Below are positions 4,064 through 5,089 of a DNA stretch of 5,089 nt, piece by piece (position 1 is the first letter of the stretch; every line of letters begins with the position of its first letter). Source of the stretch: an uncultured Pirellulaceae bacterium (lineage in GTDB: Bacteria > Planctomycetota > Planctomycetia > Pirellulales > Pirellulaceae). Made by a program: the position numbers and the translations under genes. Location of the stretch: the NCBI GenBank assembly GCA_947259675.1, contig CAMYNE010000230.1, positions 1 through 5,089 of the forward strand, written 5' to 3'. The notes beneath the pieces were generated by a model, which was given only the letters and a program-made list of their open reading frames with translations, did not search any database and was not told the origin of the DNA.

Positions 4064-5089
4064 CTATTTCCTGACGCTGAATCTGTGAATCGTTTTCTGG
4101 TGATACTGCTGACCCGGCTTCAACAACGTCGATGCAAAGCCATCTTGGTTGGGTGCATCTGGAAAATGTTGAGTTTCCAGGCAGAAAGCAGTGTGCTGGT
4201 CGAATCCTCCGCTTCCGGGTTGACCGTCGAGAAAGTTTCCGGAATAGAATTGAATACCGGGTTGGCTCGTGTGAATCTCCATAACTCTACCGCTTGCCGG
4301 ATCCTTCACGGTGGCCGCGAGAGCCATGTTTCCAGTTTGATCTCTCAACGCAAAGCAGTGATCATAGCCGACGGGATCACCACCCACATCATCTAATCGG
4401 GATCCGATCGGGTGAAAACTCGTGAAATCAAAAGGCGTTTCTTTCACATCAATCAGGGCACCGGTTGGAATTGCGGTGGAATCCACCGGCAAATATTGAT
4501 CTGCCTCCAGCTTAAGCAAGTGCTCGTAAACGGTTCCCGACCCCGCGCCCGATAAATTCCAATAGTTGTGATTCGTCAGGTTGACGTGAGTCGCTTTGTC
4601 GGTCGTAGCTTTCAACTCGACAATCAGCTCATTCCCATTGTTGAGAATGTAGTCAGCCGTCACTTCCAATTCTCCAGGGTAGCCCTCGTCACCATCGGCG
4701 CTGGTAAGTGTAAATCGGACACCCACCCAGTCAGCACCTTTTATCTCAGACGCGTTCCAGATTCGTTTGTCAAAACCGACTTTTCCACCGTGAAGATGAT
4801 TCGGTGCGTTATTCGTCGCGAGTGTGTATTGTTCGCCGTCGATATTGAATTTTCCGTTTGCGATGCGATTGCTATAACGTCCAACAGTGGCACCGAAATA
4901 ACTTGAACACGCTTCGTATCCAGTGTTATCATTACAATGTAGTGTAATGTTGGTGAACTCACCATCCTTGTCTGGTGTTTTGAATGAAGTGACCGTCGCC
5001 CCGTAGTTGATCATCTCTAAGGTCAATCCGTTGTCGTTCGTGCAGATGAATTTCACGACCTCTTCACCGTTTTTCGTGACTCCGTAAGG
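4064..5089 (-). CDS. galM: Galactose mutarotase (aldose 1-epimerase), 5' end missing
   Basis: This enzyme interconverts the alpha and beta anomers of galactose, glucose and related aldoses, feeding the Leloir pathway. The frame is open to the right edge: the 11 codons before the GTG at 5056 read PYGVTKNGEEV, which matches the conserved beginning of the family, so the true start lies outside and that GTG is not it. Counting from the window edge (341 residues present), the motifs are NYGATVTSF (28-36), FGATVGRYSNRIANGKF (65-81), HLHGGKVGFDKRIW (98-111) with H100, VNLTNHNYWNLSG (169-181) with H174, GYDHCFAL (241-248) with D243, GIQFYSGNF (278-286) and FCLETQHFPDAPN (302-314) with E305. The histidines, aspartate and glutamate correspond to the catalytic and substrate-binding set of Lactococcus GalM. 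Only a short N-terminal piece is missing, so any export signal cannot be judged. The cysteine-rich gene follows it on the same strand. Confidence 0.95.
   Translation of the reverse strand, partial: PYGVTKNGEEVVKFICTNDNGLTLEMINYGATVTSFKTPDKDGEFTNITLHCNDNTGYEACSSYFGATVGRYSNRIANGKFNIDGEQYTLATNNAPNHLHGGKVGFDKRIWNASEIKGADWVGVRFTLTSADGDEGYPGELEVTADYILNNGNELIVELKATTDKATHVNLTNHNYWNLSGAGSGTVYEHLLKLEADQYLPVDSTAIPTGALIDVKETPFDFTSFHPIGSRLDDVGGDPVGYDHCFALRDQTGNMALAATVKDPASGRVMEIHTSQPGIQFYSGNFLDGQPGSGGFDQHTAFCLETQHFPDAPNQDGFASTLLKPGQQYHQKTIHRFSVRK

Noticed and set aside
5054..5056. GTG as the start codon of the mutarotase
   Set aside because: The frame remains open upstream to the window edge and encodes PYGVTKNGEEV, typical of the family N-terminus, so the real start is outside the window.
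1..5089. tRNA or rRNA genes, CRISPR arrays, insertion sequences or phage genes
   Set aside because: I looked on both strands and saw no cloverleaf, repeat-spacer pattern, transposase motif or paired terminal repeats.

Overview
The window looks like chromosomal DNA of a free-living bacterium, most probably a planctomycete. The clues are roughly balanced base composition, weak or absent Shine-Dalgarno sequences, and a short membrane protein whose N-terminus (basic, F-R-I-R-D followed at once by a hydrophobic helix) resembles many planctomycete hypothetical proteins. The phylum is inferred from these features and from remembered family sequences; no search was possible.

Layout. Positions 1-914 (minus strand) hold a family M24B Xaa-Pro peptidase that runs off the left edge and lacks its C-terminus. 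Positions 952-1074 hold a possible 40-residue ORF overlapping the end of the next gene. Positions 1067-2949 (minus strand) carry a two-gene unit: a CDP-paratose 2-epimerase-like sugar-nucleotide epimerase, then a WecG/TagA/CpsF (GT26) glycosyltransferase, joined by an ATGA stop/start overlap. Positions 2950-3259 are a 310-base divergent intergenic region. Positions 3260-3667 (plus strand) encode a small multi-pass membrane protein. Positions 3672-4028 (minus strand) encode a cysteine-rich protein with one C-terminal membrane helix, converging on the membrane protein with only 4 bases between them. Positions 4064-5089 (minus strand) hold a galactose mutarotase cut at its 5' end by the right edge.

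How the genes fit together. The epimerase and GT26 enzyme look like a surface-polysaccharide module: one modifies a nucleotide-linked sugar, the other transfers a sugar to a lipid-linked acceptor. The mutarotase and peptidase are ordinary catabolic genes and give no strong link to that module.

The most interesting part is the epimerase leader. A good sigma70-type promoter (TTGACA, 16 bases, TAGAAT) lies about 110 bases upstream of the start, with a 7+7 palindrome abutting its -35 box. Downstream, the leader RNA can fold two mutually exclusive ways: a small hairpin followed by six U residues (terminator-like), or an 11-bp upstream stem that uses the same bases. This is the architecture of a transcription attenuator controlling the polysaccharide genes. 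It is a reading of the sequence only, without folding energies or comparative data.
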